DNA of 64,000 nt from Talinum fruticosum (GCA_021018815.1 JAITYX010000007.1:7007001-7071000), one strand, 5' to 3'. Counted from the first letter of the stretch, positions 9,922 through 22,675 are shown. Notes: generated by a model from the sequence alone, not told the origin. A program made the numbers and translations.

Positions 9922-12790
9922 TCCTATGTACGACTTACCTCTCTATTTGATAATAATTTATTAAGAACGTAGTTAGTAAGTGTGACAAACTGATCTTTCA
10001 CGTTCATCGAGTTTTTAACAAATATTTTTTTAATTCAAGTCAATTTAAGTTATCCCTAAATATCGTTAATTTATCTTAGTTTTATTTATATATGAGCTTA
10101 TAAAGTTTGGAGCGGACCTACCTACTTAATTGTGCTGTATATATTGGCTCAAGTTTCATGTAAGTTAAATTTTTTTTAAAATTATAAAATATAATGGTTA
10201 ATGAAGGTAAGATTCAAACTTAGAAATATGTTTAAAAATTTACAGGTTGAACTAAATTACAGTAATGAGTGTAAATCTTTAGTAGCTATAGTAATCAAGT
10301 ATACATAGTAAAGTTCTGACATATGTATGTGTGAAGGCAAGCAAGTGTATGCCTCAAAGAAATCCCTAGCTTGGATTGCTCAATCCAGTGTAACTGTTTA
10401 CAGCTAAGCCCATATCATACTCTTTTCAAAAAATAAAAAATAAAATAGGGGACCAATTGAAGCATACAGAAGGCAGCAAAAGTGCAAACCAATCCATGAA
10501 AAGATCGAGTTTTATACCAGCCATGAATACGTATGCACTCCATACTACTCATCATAGCGTCTGTCCACAGAAAATATTCTGCTCAATGACATTTTATCTT
10601 TATCTACTATATATGATTGTGATTTTGTAAAGTTTGCTGAAAATACTTGGCAGTTCATGGATATGTTTTTCTATTTACTCTACATGTTATTTCATGCAAA
10701 TAATCTCTAATTCAGATATATGCAATCTGTCTTTTATTTATCAAGTTTTTCCCACTGTAATAAGATTGTTGAAAATTAAAATTTATAGATATTAAATTAT
10801 CCATTCATCACATAATCTCCACATAATATCTATATTAAGATATAGACATATTAGATATAAACGAGGCGCTTTTTATATGTTCAGTGAAGTGGATGTACCA
10901 TCTCAAATGCAATGCAACTCATTGCCGACCCGACCATGCACCCCCTAAAAACAGAAGCCTAGAACACATGCATTTCATAAATTTAGGTAGCTTGTACAAC
11001 ATTTAGTTATTTCATACTGCAGAGAAAGACAAGTATCTGGATGCATATTTCTTTTTCTTCTTTATTGGTCCCCGCCCAAGGGAATTGAAGGGGAAGAAGA
11101 TGAGGATAGGCATATTTCATGAATACTCACTACAGTGCAAAATGCTTGTGACAATGAGTACGAAGGTGTACCATACCCTTTAGTTCAAGACCGAGTACTT
11201 TCTCCACACTTTTGGACATAAACATCAATGTCAAATTTATCAGCTGAAAGGAACCATTTTTGTATATTAGTGCTTGTTCTTCATATATATGGTAGCTATG
11301 TATAGGGGACTCCAGAAAATATAATGCAACAACAATATCACTCCACCTTACCAAACTAATTACAAAAATTCCTACCGACCAAACATTCCATGTGTTAAAC
11401 CTTATTTAGTATAATCTCCTCACTCATAATAAAGCATGCATAATTGTCATATTCGATTGACCGAAGGGTAGCAGTCCAACCAAGGACTCATAAAAAATAC
11501 TTGATTATTATGGCAAACAGATCAAACAATACATGGAGCGTGAAGATTTTGACCTGTCACATACAATTGTAGACATCAGAAATATCAACACCGATCACAT
11601 TAGGCCGCCTTCGTTGAGTTTTATCAGCAATGCTAGTTGAGTATGGAAATCTTTACTTGGTAACGTGTGGGCAGTGGGAGACAGTGAAAATGGCATATTT
11701 TTCTCCATCCAATTTTTGGTTTGGTTGTTTATTTCAACTCGTTTACAACTTTACTTTATTTTTTAGTCTAGTAATCGGCTTTGATTTCTTAATTTTTAAC
11801 CGAGCTCATTAATAATTAAAAGAAAACTTTGGGTTATAAGACCTGATAATCTCTTGATGAGAAAGAATTTTAACTGATAGGGAAGCAACCAAGCCCTTGA
11901 GTTTGGGTTTCATTGGTTACTCTCCTTGCCCTTTCATCCATAGTGGGCTCCCTTGTATAGGTGCTCAATGATAAACGCAACATATCCAAATCTTAAAAAA
12001 TAAAAAAATAATAGAAAGATAACAGTCGTGGTGCTTCTTTAGTATTTGGATTTTTTGCGGTGAAATGTTTTTTTCTTACTATTGACGGTAAAATTAGTTC
12101 ATCTTTGTTGGTAAAGTTTTCTGTGCATCATTGAATTGCGAAGTGTAAAGTTTGATTCGTCTTCCATTCCACATAGAGAATCAAGATCCCTGTGCTTATA
12201 TATTACCTAAACATGATTTAGATACAGATGATGTATCAATAAAATTGCATGTCCTGACAAGACTTGCTTGTTCATTTGTAGACCCGTCCTAGTGGAAGAG
12301 CTTAAATCATGGGCAGCCTCATGTGGTGTAACTCAATTGGTTGTATAATTTCAGACTTGAGAGCTCTAATTGGAAAAAATAATTACAAGATTCCTTTGCA
12401 AATAAAAATGATGTATGATTTTGCTTTGTTAAAAATGGAAAAAAAGTATTCATATTAAAAACAAAAATTTTAGATAATGCACGCAAATAGGACTCCGATA
12501 AGACTAAACTGGCTTGTCAAACTCTCAAGCTTGGTTTGGGCTCAAGCTAAACCAAGCTCGTGCTTACTCAAAAACATACTGAGCCCAAGTCTAGCTAGCT
12601 TAGCTCAGTTTGGCTTGATCAAATTCAATTAGTTCTTTTTTTTTTTTTCTTATGTGCTTAAATTACTACAAAAAAGGTATATATATAAAGGTATTTTCAG
12701 TTTTCAATTTTCAATACAAAAACATGTATATAAAGGTATTTTCAGTTTTCACTATGAAAAAGGTATTTTTGACTGTTAAATTAGTTGGAC
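9920..12790. other. Intergenic, no gene supported
   Basis: AT-rich DNA with scattered short frames, none carrying a recognisable domain. The stretch 12495-12625 repeats aagctt/gctcaagct-type words (agctagcttagctcag and relatives), like the ends of small hAT-type elements, but I could not fix boundaries. Confidence 0.5.
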
Positions 12791-12794
12791 ATAG

Positions 12795-13625
12795 TGCTAT
12801 TCTATACAAAATTATATAGAACTACCCTAAGATATGGTGTAACTATTTAAAGTCCTCTTAAATATGAAAAATTACTCCTAGGTACCCTTCCCTTTGCAAA
12901 AAAATTACACAAAGCTACTTAAGGTATGGTGTAACTATTTAAAGGCTCCCAAGATATGAAAAAAATACTCCTAAGTATCTTTTCTTTTGTTGTAATGTGT
13001 TATACGGTCCATATTTGACGTTGACATTGTAGATCAAATAAGTTGAGCATGAAATTCAAATTTTATTATTGAATACCAATTTTACCCCTACTTTTCATGG
13101 TTAAAACTTAAAACATCAATTTTGTTATCTTCTTCTCATCTAATGTAATAAAATTTATAATTTTTTATGCTTGATTTTTATAGATAATACATGTAGAGAA
13201 AATTTTTGTACCTAAAAGATTATAATTTTTTATGCTGTCATTTTTATAATTAATTTAAAATTGAAAATGTTGAATTTGTTTCCTTTCGTATGATTATGTC
13301 AATATAAACACAATGAAATGCGGTGAACGGAGAAGAGTGGAGAAAACATAATTAACATACTTAAAATTCGGAGAGAGGAGAACAAACACATAATGACAAA
13401 GAAGAAAGGCATAGTGGATTGAGAAAATATGAGAGTACAACGAATCAACAAATAAAGAAATAAAGATTAGGAGTACCTAGGAGTAGTTTTCATACCTGAG
13501 AGATTTGTAAATAATCATATCATACCTTAAAGTACGTAAAATTAATTTTTTTATACCAAAGGGGCCTGTACATAGTTACACCATATATTAGAATACCTTT
13601 GTGTAATTTTTTAGACAAAACTATT
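12795..13625. mobile_element. Long inverted-repeat element with internally duplicated arm
   Basis: The left side contains two tandem copies, about 85-90 bp apart, of a block with atatggtgtaactatttaaag followed by tactcctaggtac-like sequence (near 12830 and 12915). The right side (about 13460-13620) carries the reverse complement of the same arrangement. The middle is AT-rich and non-coding. This is a non-autonomous terminal-inverted-repeat element; I could not settle a target-site duplication, so the family is open. Confidence 0.5.
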
Positions 13626-14890
13626 AAATATTCTCACATTCTAGGCTTTTGTTTGAGTAGAAAACATAATTCATAAGAGAAAAAGGGAGTACCAATTAGG
13701 TGGGAAAAGGGTAAACTTGTAAGAATGGTGGGAATAACTTCAACGAATTCTTATAGATTAGTAGTTAAAGTGTACGGTGCTTGAAATATTTTTTTTTTTA
13801 AAAAGAAAATACAACGGGGAGAATTTCACTAAAAAATATTAAAAAAGAATTTTTATGTATTAGCACACTATTCAACCGCTATGACTTGATAGTTGAAAAA
13901 TCATGGTATAATTTTGAAACTTGAATTATACTAGTCATCATCTGAAAATTTGCATATTTCACTCAATTTTGGGGACATGCATTGAACTTAGTTTAATTTA
14001 TACACAAAATAGATAACTTGAATTAAAAAAATGATGGGTTTTTTTTAAGTGACATTGTTGTTACAATATTTCTCGTCATTTTCGTGTATGAGTTAATACT
14101 ACTAATATTGTCTGCAAAATTCTTAAAAAATTGAGTTTTATAAGTGGTAGCCAAGACAAGCATGTAAGCAGTGCTGAATTAGAAGCTGACATGCATATTT
14201 AATTCTCTCTCCAATCTCTAAAGCTAAGTGACAAAACTTTTACATTAAATATATTCATAAAGAAATTTATATAAATGTACGTACTGTGACCCAATAATTA
14301 TAATCAATTATGAGTATTCACTCTACTATTTTTAAGTTATAGTTTTTCTTTATCAAATAAAAAGTTATAGTTTTTCATTTTATGCAGTTTTCTAAGTGTG
14401 ACAAGCGGGTTAGCTATTTAGGTTCTCATATATTTGAGTATGACATCATGTAATACTTATAGTAATTAATATTTATTAAAATTTAATATATATATATATA
14501 TATAATTAATTATAATTATTAAAAATAAGTAATTTAAAATTATAAAACACATTAATATAGAGTGTTTTTATATGAATATATATTATTCTTTATTTTTAAA
14601 AATATCATCGCTTTATTTTTTTAATTCTTTTATAACTGTGGTAAAATATCCGTACTGAAAAATCATCATGTAATTATGATTGTTATATTAAAAATTATAT
14701 TATATTATATTATATTATATTAGTACTAGTACATAGAAACTTGATTAATGGTTTACTTTAGTTGCCACCCTTCCCTAATCATTAATTTTATGCTGCTATT
14801 AATCACAAGGAGACAAGTTGAGAAGAACCAAATTGAGACAAGAATCAACAAAATTCATTTAATTTTCATTCCACGAAGATCATCCACTGA
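13626..14890. other. Intergenic upstream of the OFP gene
   Basis: AT-rich, with a short TA run near 14484-14504 and attat repeats at 14697-14721. No gene seen. Confidence 0.5.
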
Positions 14891-14891
14891 C

Positions 14892-14897
<6 letters not shown>

Positions 14898-14937
<40 letters not shown>

Positions 14938-14960
14938 CTGTGTGTGTGTCTCTCTCTCGG
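14898..14960. repeat. CT and GT microsatellites in the OFP promoter
   Basis: About 15 CT units are followed by TG-rich units and more CT. They lie about 150-200 bp before the OFP start codon. Pyrimidine-rich tracts of this kind are common in plant core promoters and leaders. Confidence 0.85.
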
Positions 14961-15065
14961 CCACTTTCTATATAATTACAAACATCATACTTCTCCAACC
15001 AGTTTCTCACTCTCATATCTCACTCCTCTTCTCACTTCTCCGGAAGCATTCTTCCTCAAATCACC

Positions 15066-15068
<3 letters not shown>

Positions 15069-15102
<34 letters not shown>
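15069..15102 (+). promoter_or_regulatory. (GA)n tract abutting the OFP start codon
   Basis: About 16 GA units end one base before the ATG at 15103, so the repeat would lie in the 5' leader. GA/CT runs are targets of plant BASIC PENTACYSTEINE (GAGA-binding) proteins; function here is inference. Confidence 0.6.
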
Positions 15103-15105
<3 letters not shown>

Positions 15106-15822
15106 GGGAATCAGAAATTTAAGCTATCAGAGATAATCCCAAATGCTTGGTTCTACAAACTCAAAGACATGAACGCTAACAAACCATCATCCAATATCAA
15201 TTATAAACCCCACCACTCTCTCTCCTCCAACACCTCCATAACAAAGCTCAAAAACACAACCTCCCTCCTCCACCTCCTCCTCCCTCATCTCCACCCACTC
15301 CTGCCACAAAACCCACCACTACTCTTCCACCACCACCTCAATGCCACCGCCGAAAATCCTACCACTTCTCTCGCGACCCCACCCTCTCTCCTCCAGTCAC
15401 TAAACCAAAAACACCCAACAACACTACCACTACGTCAAAAGCCCATGGCCTAGACTTCCAACTCCCCCAATCCTCACTAAACCCAGAACCCCTAAGCCGC
15501 CGTCATCAGCAAGGAGACTCTCGGCGAGCTCCCCGGAGGCGGCGTGCGGCTGAGGAGAGCGGCGGCGGCGGCTGCTGCGTTGGGGAGGAGGAGGAGGATA
15601 TCGGAGAGCAGCATGGCGGTGGTGAAGGCATCGGGGGACCCACAAAAGGACTTCAGGGACTCAATGGTGGAGATGATAGTGGAGAACCATCTGACAGCGT
15701 CAAAGGACTTGGAGGATTTGCTCGCTTCTTATCTCTCTCTTAATTCTCATGAATATCACAATCTTATTATTAAGGTCTTCAAGCAGATTTGGCTCGACTT
15801 GAGAAGCTCCGGTTCCATTTAA
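15103..15822 (+). pseudogene. OVATE family protein gene with two frame changes
   Basis: Plant transcriptional repressor of the OVATE family (OFP), which partners TALE homeodomain proteins and TRM proteins in organ shape and wall control. The N-terminus (15103-15180: Met-Gly-Asn then Leu-Ser-x-x-Ile-Pro-Asn-Ala-Trp-Phe-Tyr-Lys-Leu-Lys-Asp-Met) is the classic OFP1-type start. The OVATE domain is intact near the end (about 15610-15810: Asp-Pro-x-x-Asp-Phe-Arg-x-[20 protein letters not shown]). Both ends use one frame, but that frame meets stops at 15451 and beyond. The middle motif Arg-Lys-Ser-Tyr-His-Phe and a Pro-rich tract read in another frame (about 15243-15440). So two compensating indels separate the parts. 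No intron is needed. It is either a recent pseudogene or an assembly error; length is otherwise near normal. Confidence 0.8.
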
Positions 15823-16125
15823 TTACTCTCTCTCTCTCTATTAGTGTAAAGTTCATGAGATTTTCTCCTATTATTAATAACTAGTATTAGTGTAATTAAT
15901 GAGAAAGAAGCATCTGTAAACGCACTGAATAAGTTTGAATATCTGATGCCCAGATCGAATTGCTAACAGTTTGGTTTCTTTTTGAGGCAAAAAAGAAGAA
16001 GAAGAACAAAATGAAAAGCGATGATTATACGATAACGATATGAAGTTAAGTTAACTTTTACCCAATCAATGAATAGTACGTAATAACACTTCCACTATCG
16101 GATATCATCTATTTATTCTAACATA

Positions 16126-16410
16126 CCCTCCCTTTTATAACATTGGTCGTTTTTTAGACTGGAAGTGAATATTAAAAAATATAAAATTTATTTTAAAAAT
16201 TAAATTACCTTCACATTTCATTGATAATAAAAAAGTCAATATAAAAAAGAGAAAAAAAGTCATTAATAACAACAAAATTAATAAACTCGTCATTATATGT
16301 CAATTAAAATTGTAAAATAATAAAAATTATAAAATGAAAAAAGTAGTTAAAATATTGTAAAATAACAGAAATAGTAAAAAGAAAAAAGTTGGTTAAAGTA
16401 ATGGAGGGAG
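16126..16410. mobile_element. Stowaway-like MITE
   Basis: A 285-bp AT-rich block begins ccctcccttttataac and ends taatggagggag, with TA at both edges (16124-16125 and 16411-16412). The ctccctcc-type inverted ends with a TA duplication are the Stowaway (Tc1/mariner MITE) pattern. Confidence 0.55.
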
Positions 16411-16412
16411 TA

Positions 16413-18610
16413 CTATGTAATACAATAGTTTCTAGGTTTGATGAGAACTATTTTTTAGTATTTCATCAATATCTTTACTATTTCATTCTTTTCTTTATCT
16501 TAATTGGTGAAAATTCATGTGTATTAATTGTGAATTTATAATAGTCCGTCACTACAATATAGATTTAAAAAGCATATTAAGGAAAGTATAATTGGACCAA
16601 CAACCCCAAAATACATCAACATATTGTGATTGGTTGATTTTATTTTATATTTTTAAAATTCCCCATTTTTATGCTGATATATTCCATCTTATTGCTCCAT
16701 GTGATATAAGTGTGAATTTGGTATTCATTTTGTAAGTATATTTAAAATAATTGGCATCTTAATAAGTCAACACATACTAAAATATTTTGTATGTGTGTGT
16801 GTGTGTTGTGTGTGAATTTCACGTATTCTACACGCTAATAAGCTTATTCTACTCAATCTAACCATTTTTTTTTTGAGTTAACCAAGAGTATGAAATATTC
16901 ATTTCTATATAAAGACTTTTTTTGTGTCTTATAAGTTAAGATCTTATATGTTTCATGCTTCAACCATTATACATATACTAACAAAATGGATATGAAATAT
17001 ACATTAATATGATATGGTGCAGTAAAATATCACCATGAAAGTAAGGAAATTTTAAAAGATTTAAATTAAAATAGACCAATGTACTTTTGATGTTTGTAAT
17101 CTTTACTAAGTGCAAATATAATATCTCAAAAATATGGCTCATCATTTAAGGGCTTTCTTTTTCCCTAAATTATAAAAATAAATTAAAAAATCAAAACAAA
17201 ACGTTTTCCTAACCGATGAGGCCAATTCACACTAGATCAATGTATACAATTACTTCGATCAAAAAAATAAAATGTATATCCAATTACTTCGATCCAAAAA
17301 TAAAATTTATCCAATTACTAGTCAGAATTCAGCATTGTTAACAATATGGCAATATTTCATTGTTTTATTTTTACACAACTTATTGAGCAAAATAAATTTA
17401 GTTGACATACGCAATTCTTTAAACTTAACTATACAATGTGCCTTTATCAAAAAAATAAAATAAAAAATTATACAATGTGCAATAATGTGTCTAATGTGTG
17501 ACCGGTGAGGTTTTAGTCTAATGACTATAAACGCGTGTTTTTAAACCTTTTAATTCATTATTAATTCGAACATATAAAACAAAACATTAATGATGAAAAC
17601 TTGGAGTTGCTTTGAAATAATATTATCTGCTTGTCATTTAGCCCATGTCAAATTCAAATAATCAATGAAGATGACCTTCTCAGTCCAATCTTGTGATTGT
17701 TGCTTAGCTTCTCCACACAACAATGGTTTAGGAATTACATTGGTACAACACACATACATATATAGTCTCATGTACACCAGTTATTTGAAAAGGTTCAAAA
17801 TTAATTGGTGTTATTAGATTTTAAAAATTTTAAAACACAAAAAGCCGTTGTTTAAAAATTCTGAATCCACACAATATAAAAGTTCCTTTAAAGCATTTGA
17901 TTTATTGTTAATCAGAGAAATAATATTATGCAACATGCACGTCTATATATGGAAATATTCCTTCCTTACAATATTGATGCTTCAAACAATAAAACAATAT
18001 TACCTTCTTCCACCTTGTTAAATGGTATATGTGAATTTAATTGATTTATTTTATTTTATAATATATGTCACTTTATAATTTTAATGATATATTAATAATT
18101 TATTTTTATTAATTGCTTTTTTCTCTCCTTTTTTATTTTTAATAAAAGTTTAAGATAACTTAATTTTTAACATAAATTTAACGTAAATTTAGTATTTTTT
18201 TTTGATATTTTTTAGCAGTTTAAAAGCAACAGTTATTGTGAATGAGTAAAATGATTTTGTCCATTCCAAGCAAATTTGATGGATCTATGTCGTGTATGGT
18301 AGGTGCATTTTTATCAGGTAGACCTTGCATGCCTTTCCCATACATTAATTCTTTTCTCGGAAAATGAAATATACTTAGCACCAGTAAGTAAGGTCAAGTT
18401 TGATTTTTCAGAATTTGATGAGACTTGTGCCTAACTACCAGATATGACTGTACAAGCTATCTCTTTCCTTGGCCATTTTTTCCCTTTTAAACACAAACTT
18501 GAGAATTCCATTGAAATTAACGACTGGTGATAATAGCAATTTCACTTAAATTACCTTTGTAGCATTAACTAAGTATATTATCTGATCTAACCCTCTAGCT
18601 AATTGCATTA
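16413..18610. other. Intergenic, no gene supported
   Basis: AT-rich, with a short GT run near 16793-16815 and a decayed MITE-like segment at 18030-18240. No coding region recognised. Confidence 0.5.
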
Positions 18611-18614
18611 ATTA

Positions 18615-19432
18615 GTTTTCAAAATATGTGTAATAGAGATGAGATGTTTTTAGGTAAAACACAATTTAGGTAAAACACAATACTCCCGTGTCAAATTATC
18701 TGTGATTTTAAGAGTCTAAAAAGATTAAGGTGAATAAAAAAGGAAGTTAATTACATAATAAATTGTCTAATATACTCTTTTTATTTTCAATAAAATTACA
18801 ACTTTTTTTCTCTCTCTCTAATCTCACTTCTCACGTTAGTCTCTCTCTCTCTTTCTCATTTTCCTAATCTCACGTCATTAACTGGTTTTCAAAATATGTG
18901 TAATAGAGATGAGATGCTTTTAGGTAAAAACACAATAGTCCATCCGTTTCAAATTATGTGTCATTTTAGGAGGATAAAAAAATTAAGTTGAATAAAAAAA
19001 AATTAGTTACATAATAAAATGTCTAATATACCCTTTTTCTTTTCAGTAAAATTACAACTTTTTTTTTCTGTCTCCTCCCTGTTTCTCTCTCTCTCTTTCT
19101 AATCTCACTTCTCACGTTACTCTCTCTCTCTCTCATTTTCCTAATCTAATGTTATTGGTTTTCAAAATATGTGTAATAGAGATAGAGATGCTTTTAGGTA
19201 AAATACAATACTCCCTCCGTTTCAAATTGCCTCGTCGTTTTAGGAGGATAAGAAAAAATTAAGGTGAATAAAAAAAGTTAGTTACATAATAAAATGTCTA
19301 ATATACCTTTTTATTTTCAGTGAAATTGTAACTTTTTCCCCTCTCCTCTATGTTTTTCTCTCTTCTCCCTGTTTATTTCTCTCTCTCTTTCTATTCTCAC
19401 TTCTCATGTTACTCTGTCTCTCTCATTTTCTC
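18615..19432. repeat. Three-copy tandem array of a 270-bp MITE-containing unit
   Basis: The word gtgtaatagagatgagatg recurs at 18628, 18898 and 19171, giving periods of 270 and 273 bp. Each unit continues with ttttaggtaaaacacaata, a ctccctccgtttca-like MITE end, an AT-rich core and a CT-rich tail. The copies are diverged but clearly head-to-tail. Confidence 0.75.
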
Positions 19433-19684
19433 TATTTCATAATATATGTCATTTTAATTAATTAATTTATTTTGTAATATTTGTGATTTTATAATCCAAT
19501 GGCATATTAATAATTAGTTACCAATTTTATTCTTATTAATTATTTTTCTCTCTTTTTTTTTCATTGACTTTCTTTATTTCCATGAAACTTTGGGACTTGA
19601 TTTTTTAACACAAATTTTATCATGAATTTTTTTATTTTTTAATATTCTCTCATAGTTAAAAACTGATAGATATTTTGAAGGGAG
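19433..19684. mobile_element. Decayed Stowaway-like MITE
   Basis: The right end reads attttgaagggag followed by TA, the reverse of the local MITE starts. The left end (ctatttcataatatatgtc) is weakly preserved. It directly follows the tandem array. Confidence 0.4.
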
Positions 19685-20209
19685 TAATAATTATTGAATT
19701 GTGTTGAATGGTATTGAATGAATAACTAGACCACACTGGATAGTGTTGGATATATTATGTTTAGGAAAGTGTTGAATTAGTTTTTTTATAGAATATTACT
19801 GAATAATTATTGAATTGTGTTGAATAAGTATTGAAAGTGTTGAATTAGTTATTGAATGGTGCTAAAGTCTTCATACTAACAATCAACTATCATAGGAATC
19901 CTTTTTTTTTTTATAACAATGAATCCTTTTTTTCAAAAGTATTAACTCAATATATATTTTTTTATCAAAAATATTAAATTAATATTGACAATGAGTCATC
20001 AATGAAATAATAATAATGAAAAAATAATTTTAAAATGTAAATTAAATATAAATATGATATGAAGTAACAATGAGTAGCTAAATTTTAAGAGGCACATGTT
20101 CATAAATTTTTTAAACGTTTTTAAAGGAAATTCTTTTTTATTCTTTTTTATTTTGGTCATTGATAAGCCTCACAAATAATTTGAGAAAACAAGCGTATTA
20201 CTAGACTAA

Positions 20210-20489
20210 AGGTCTATTCAATTCAATTGTTAAAATTAGTTATTATAATGTTTATACCTGTTATGAGTTGAGTAATATGATCGATTATGAGCTGCTATGA
20301 GAAGTTATGAGTTACGATGAGCTATTACAAGCTTTTGTAAGCTATTATAATTAGCTATTATAGCTGTTCTTAGATGCTACAGTGATTATGAGCTATTGTG
20401 AGTTGTTATAATGGTAATAATAAAATTTTTAAATATATTAATTTTTTACAACAACAACAACAACAACAACAACAATATAATAATAAATA

Positions 20490-20580
<91 letters not shown>

Positions 20581-20690
20581 ATATGGGGTTATGATTAGTG
20601 GTTATAATAAGTAGTTGTTATAGCGGTTATAACTGTTATGAGTTGTTATAAGCTATTAGCGGTTATAAACTCGCTAGTTCAAATACACCC
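20210..20690. mobile_element. Tourist-like (PIF/Harbinger) MITE
   Basis: The 481-bp element is flanked by TAA at 20207-20209 and 20691-20693. It starts aggtctattcaattcaa and its other end, reverse-complemented, starts gggtgtatttgaactag, a weak terminal inverted repeat. Inside are gagctatta/ttataagct motifs and a large microsatellite. Confidence 0.5.
20450..20582. repeat. (CAA)n then palindromic (AAT)n-(ATT)n microsatellite
   Basis: A CAA run (about 20451-20473) leads into about 15 AAT units and then about 15 ATT units. The last two form a near-perfect inverted repeat able to fold into a pure A:T hairpin. It sits in the middle of the Tourist-like element. Confidence 0.9.
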
Positions 20691-20940
20691 TAAGAAACAA
20701 AATAAAACAATTATACAAACATATAATAGGATACTCTTTTCAATTCACAATACTTTGTCGATTTTGGGCTGCAAATAAACACCGAGGAAGTATAAATTTC
20801 ATGGCAAAATTAATGTTAAGAGACCAATTGCAATAATGTTTTACTGAAAATGAAGAAATTCAATAAAAAAGGAAGGAGAAAAAACAATTAATAAAAACAA
20901 AATTGATAAATTAGTCATTTATCATTAGAATTGTAAAGTA

Positions 20941-21208
20941 CTCCATCCGTTTCAAAATACTTGTTGTTTTAAGGTTATGAGATAATACCAAAGAGATACA
21001 AAATTCATGACAAAATTTGTGTTAAAAGACCAAGTTACCCCAAGATTTCATTAAAAATTAAAAAATCAACGAAAAAGGATTAAAAAAAGCAATTTATAAG
21101 GATAAAATGGATAAATTAGTCATTAATACGTTATTGGAATTATAAAGTGATAAATATTGTGAAATAAAAAAGTTAGTTAAAGTAATATGTATCTTAAAAT
21201 CTAGGGAG
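20941..21208. mobile_element. Stowaway-like MITE
   Basis: Starts ctccatccgtttcaaaatac after TA (20939-20940) and ends atctagggag before TA (21209-21210). Related sequence continues on both sides (20745-20938 and 21211-21256), so decayed copies are clustered here. Confidence 0.55.
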
Positions 21209-22191
21209 TAATATATACTGAAATTGTAAAGTGATAAGTATTATAAAACGAAGGGAGTTTACATCTAACTATATTCGTCATTTATGGATTATGTTGTAAA
21301 TAAGTTGAAACAAACAACTAAATAAAATTTTGTTCTCTTATTTGTTTTTTAAGAAAATAAAAATAGTATTATAAAGACAAATAATAAAATGAACATCCTG
21401 AAATACAAAGTCACAATGTTAGGGCTAAATAAAATATAGGTGAGACATAGAGAGACTTAAACTTTAAGATGAAGGTGGCAAAAAGGAGAAAAAGGTTGTT
21501 TTAGGTTGTCCTTGGAAAGGGAATTGGGGGACTCAAAAGTTGCATGGGATCTTCTATAGTTTCAACCAACATGGGAAAAAGGCTATGTCTTGATGTGGCA
21601 TGCCATAAGGAAAACAAATTAAAAGAAAACCTAAAAGTAAATATTTTGATCTGTTCATATAAGATTCTCCTTTTCTTCATTTGACTTGGGCTTTACTAGC
21701 TACCCCTTTCTTTAATCTGTTCACAAATTTTCAACAGGCTTAATAATAAAAGTGAACAGATTTTTATTTCATGACTAGTTATTATTTCTTTAATAATTGT
21801 ACTAATTGTTGAATCAATCAAAATGCCCAATGTTTAAACCTTTTTGTGAATCTGCACCAGTTTCGCTTTTTATTAGGAGTTTAGGACACGGAAAAGTGCA
21901 TTATTTTAACAGCATTGTTAAAATTAAAATTAAGCAATCTCATATTATTAGTTGATTTAAATTAAAAAAATATTAAAAGGTCCTTTACCAAATACCTCCT
22001 ATTTATAAACTCATCTTAATCAACAACACAAATAAATTAAATAAGTTCAACATTAAAAACTGCCCCGAATATTATTACCGAGCATGATAGATTTAATAAC
22101 GTTGATTTTAAGTAGTTAGCAAAGATTGACCCCTCAACGTGCAGAAGAGAGAAGCTACGATCGGGGCACCTTGACATTTTTGTCATAAAAT

Positions 22192-22253
22192 TTGTGTTTC
22201 CTTAATGTTCCCTTGAAACCTTAAAGTGACAAATATTTTGAAACGAAGGGAGT
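22192..22253. mobile_element. Right end of a truncated Stowaway-like MITE
   Basis: The end aaatattttgaaacgaagggag followed by TA matches the other local copies, but no left end was found upstream. Confidence 0.35.
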
Positions 22254-22385
22254 ACATGTTAGCAATATTGTTTTCTTCCGAGTTGAACTTTCCAATATCT
22301 TTTCAATATCTAAATTTGCAAACAAAACAATCTCATAGAAGCTAAATTAAGCTCAAACATTGTTACATTAGTGCGTTAGGTAATA

Positions 22386-22649
22386 CTCCATTCATTTCAA
22401 AATACTTGTCGTGTTAAAATTATGAGGAAATATTAAAAAAACATAAAAAATTGTGAAAAATTTTATGTCAAAAGACCAAGTTGCCTCAAGAATTCATCGA
22501 AATGAAGAAAATCAATTTTAAAAGAAGAGCAAAATAATTAATAAGAAAAAAATTGGTAAACTAGTCATTAATCTGTCATTGAATTGTAAAATGACAAATA
22601 TTGTGAAACGAAAAAGTTAATAAAGTGATGTATATTGAAACGGAGGAAG
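22386..22649. mobile_element. Stowaway-like MITE
   Basis: Starts ctccattcatttcaaaatac after TA and ends tgaaacggaggaag; the right TA is degraded. It is close in sequence to the copy at 22676. Confidence 0.5.
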
Positions 22650-22675
22650 CACTAATTAGGTGGTTACTATTAATA

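Noticed and set aside
9746..9964. Frame across the (TA)n tract
   Set aside because: Poly Tyr-Ile from the microsatellite only.
11130..11354. 74-residue minus-strand frame
   Set aside because: No domain, no splice context, no coding neighbours.
14932..15102. Upstream extension of the OFP reading frame through the GA repeat
   Set aside because: The frame stays open only because of the repeat; the conserved OFP start Met-Gly-Asn begins at 15103.
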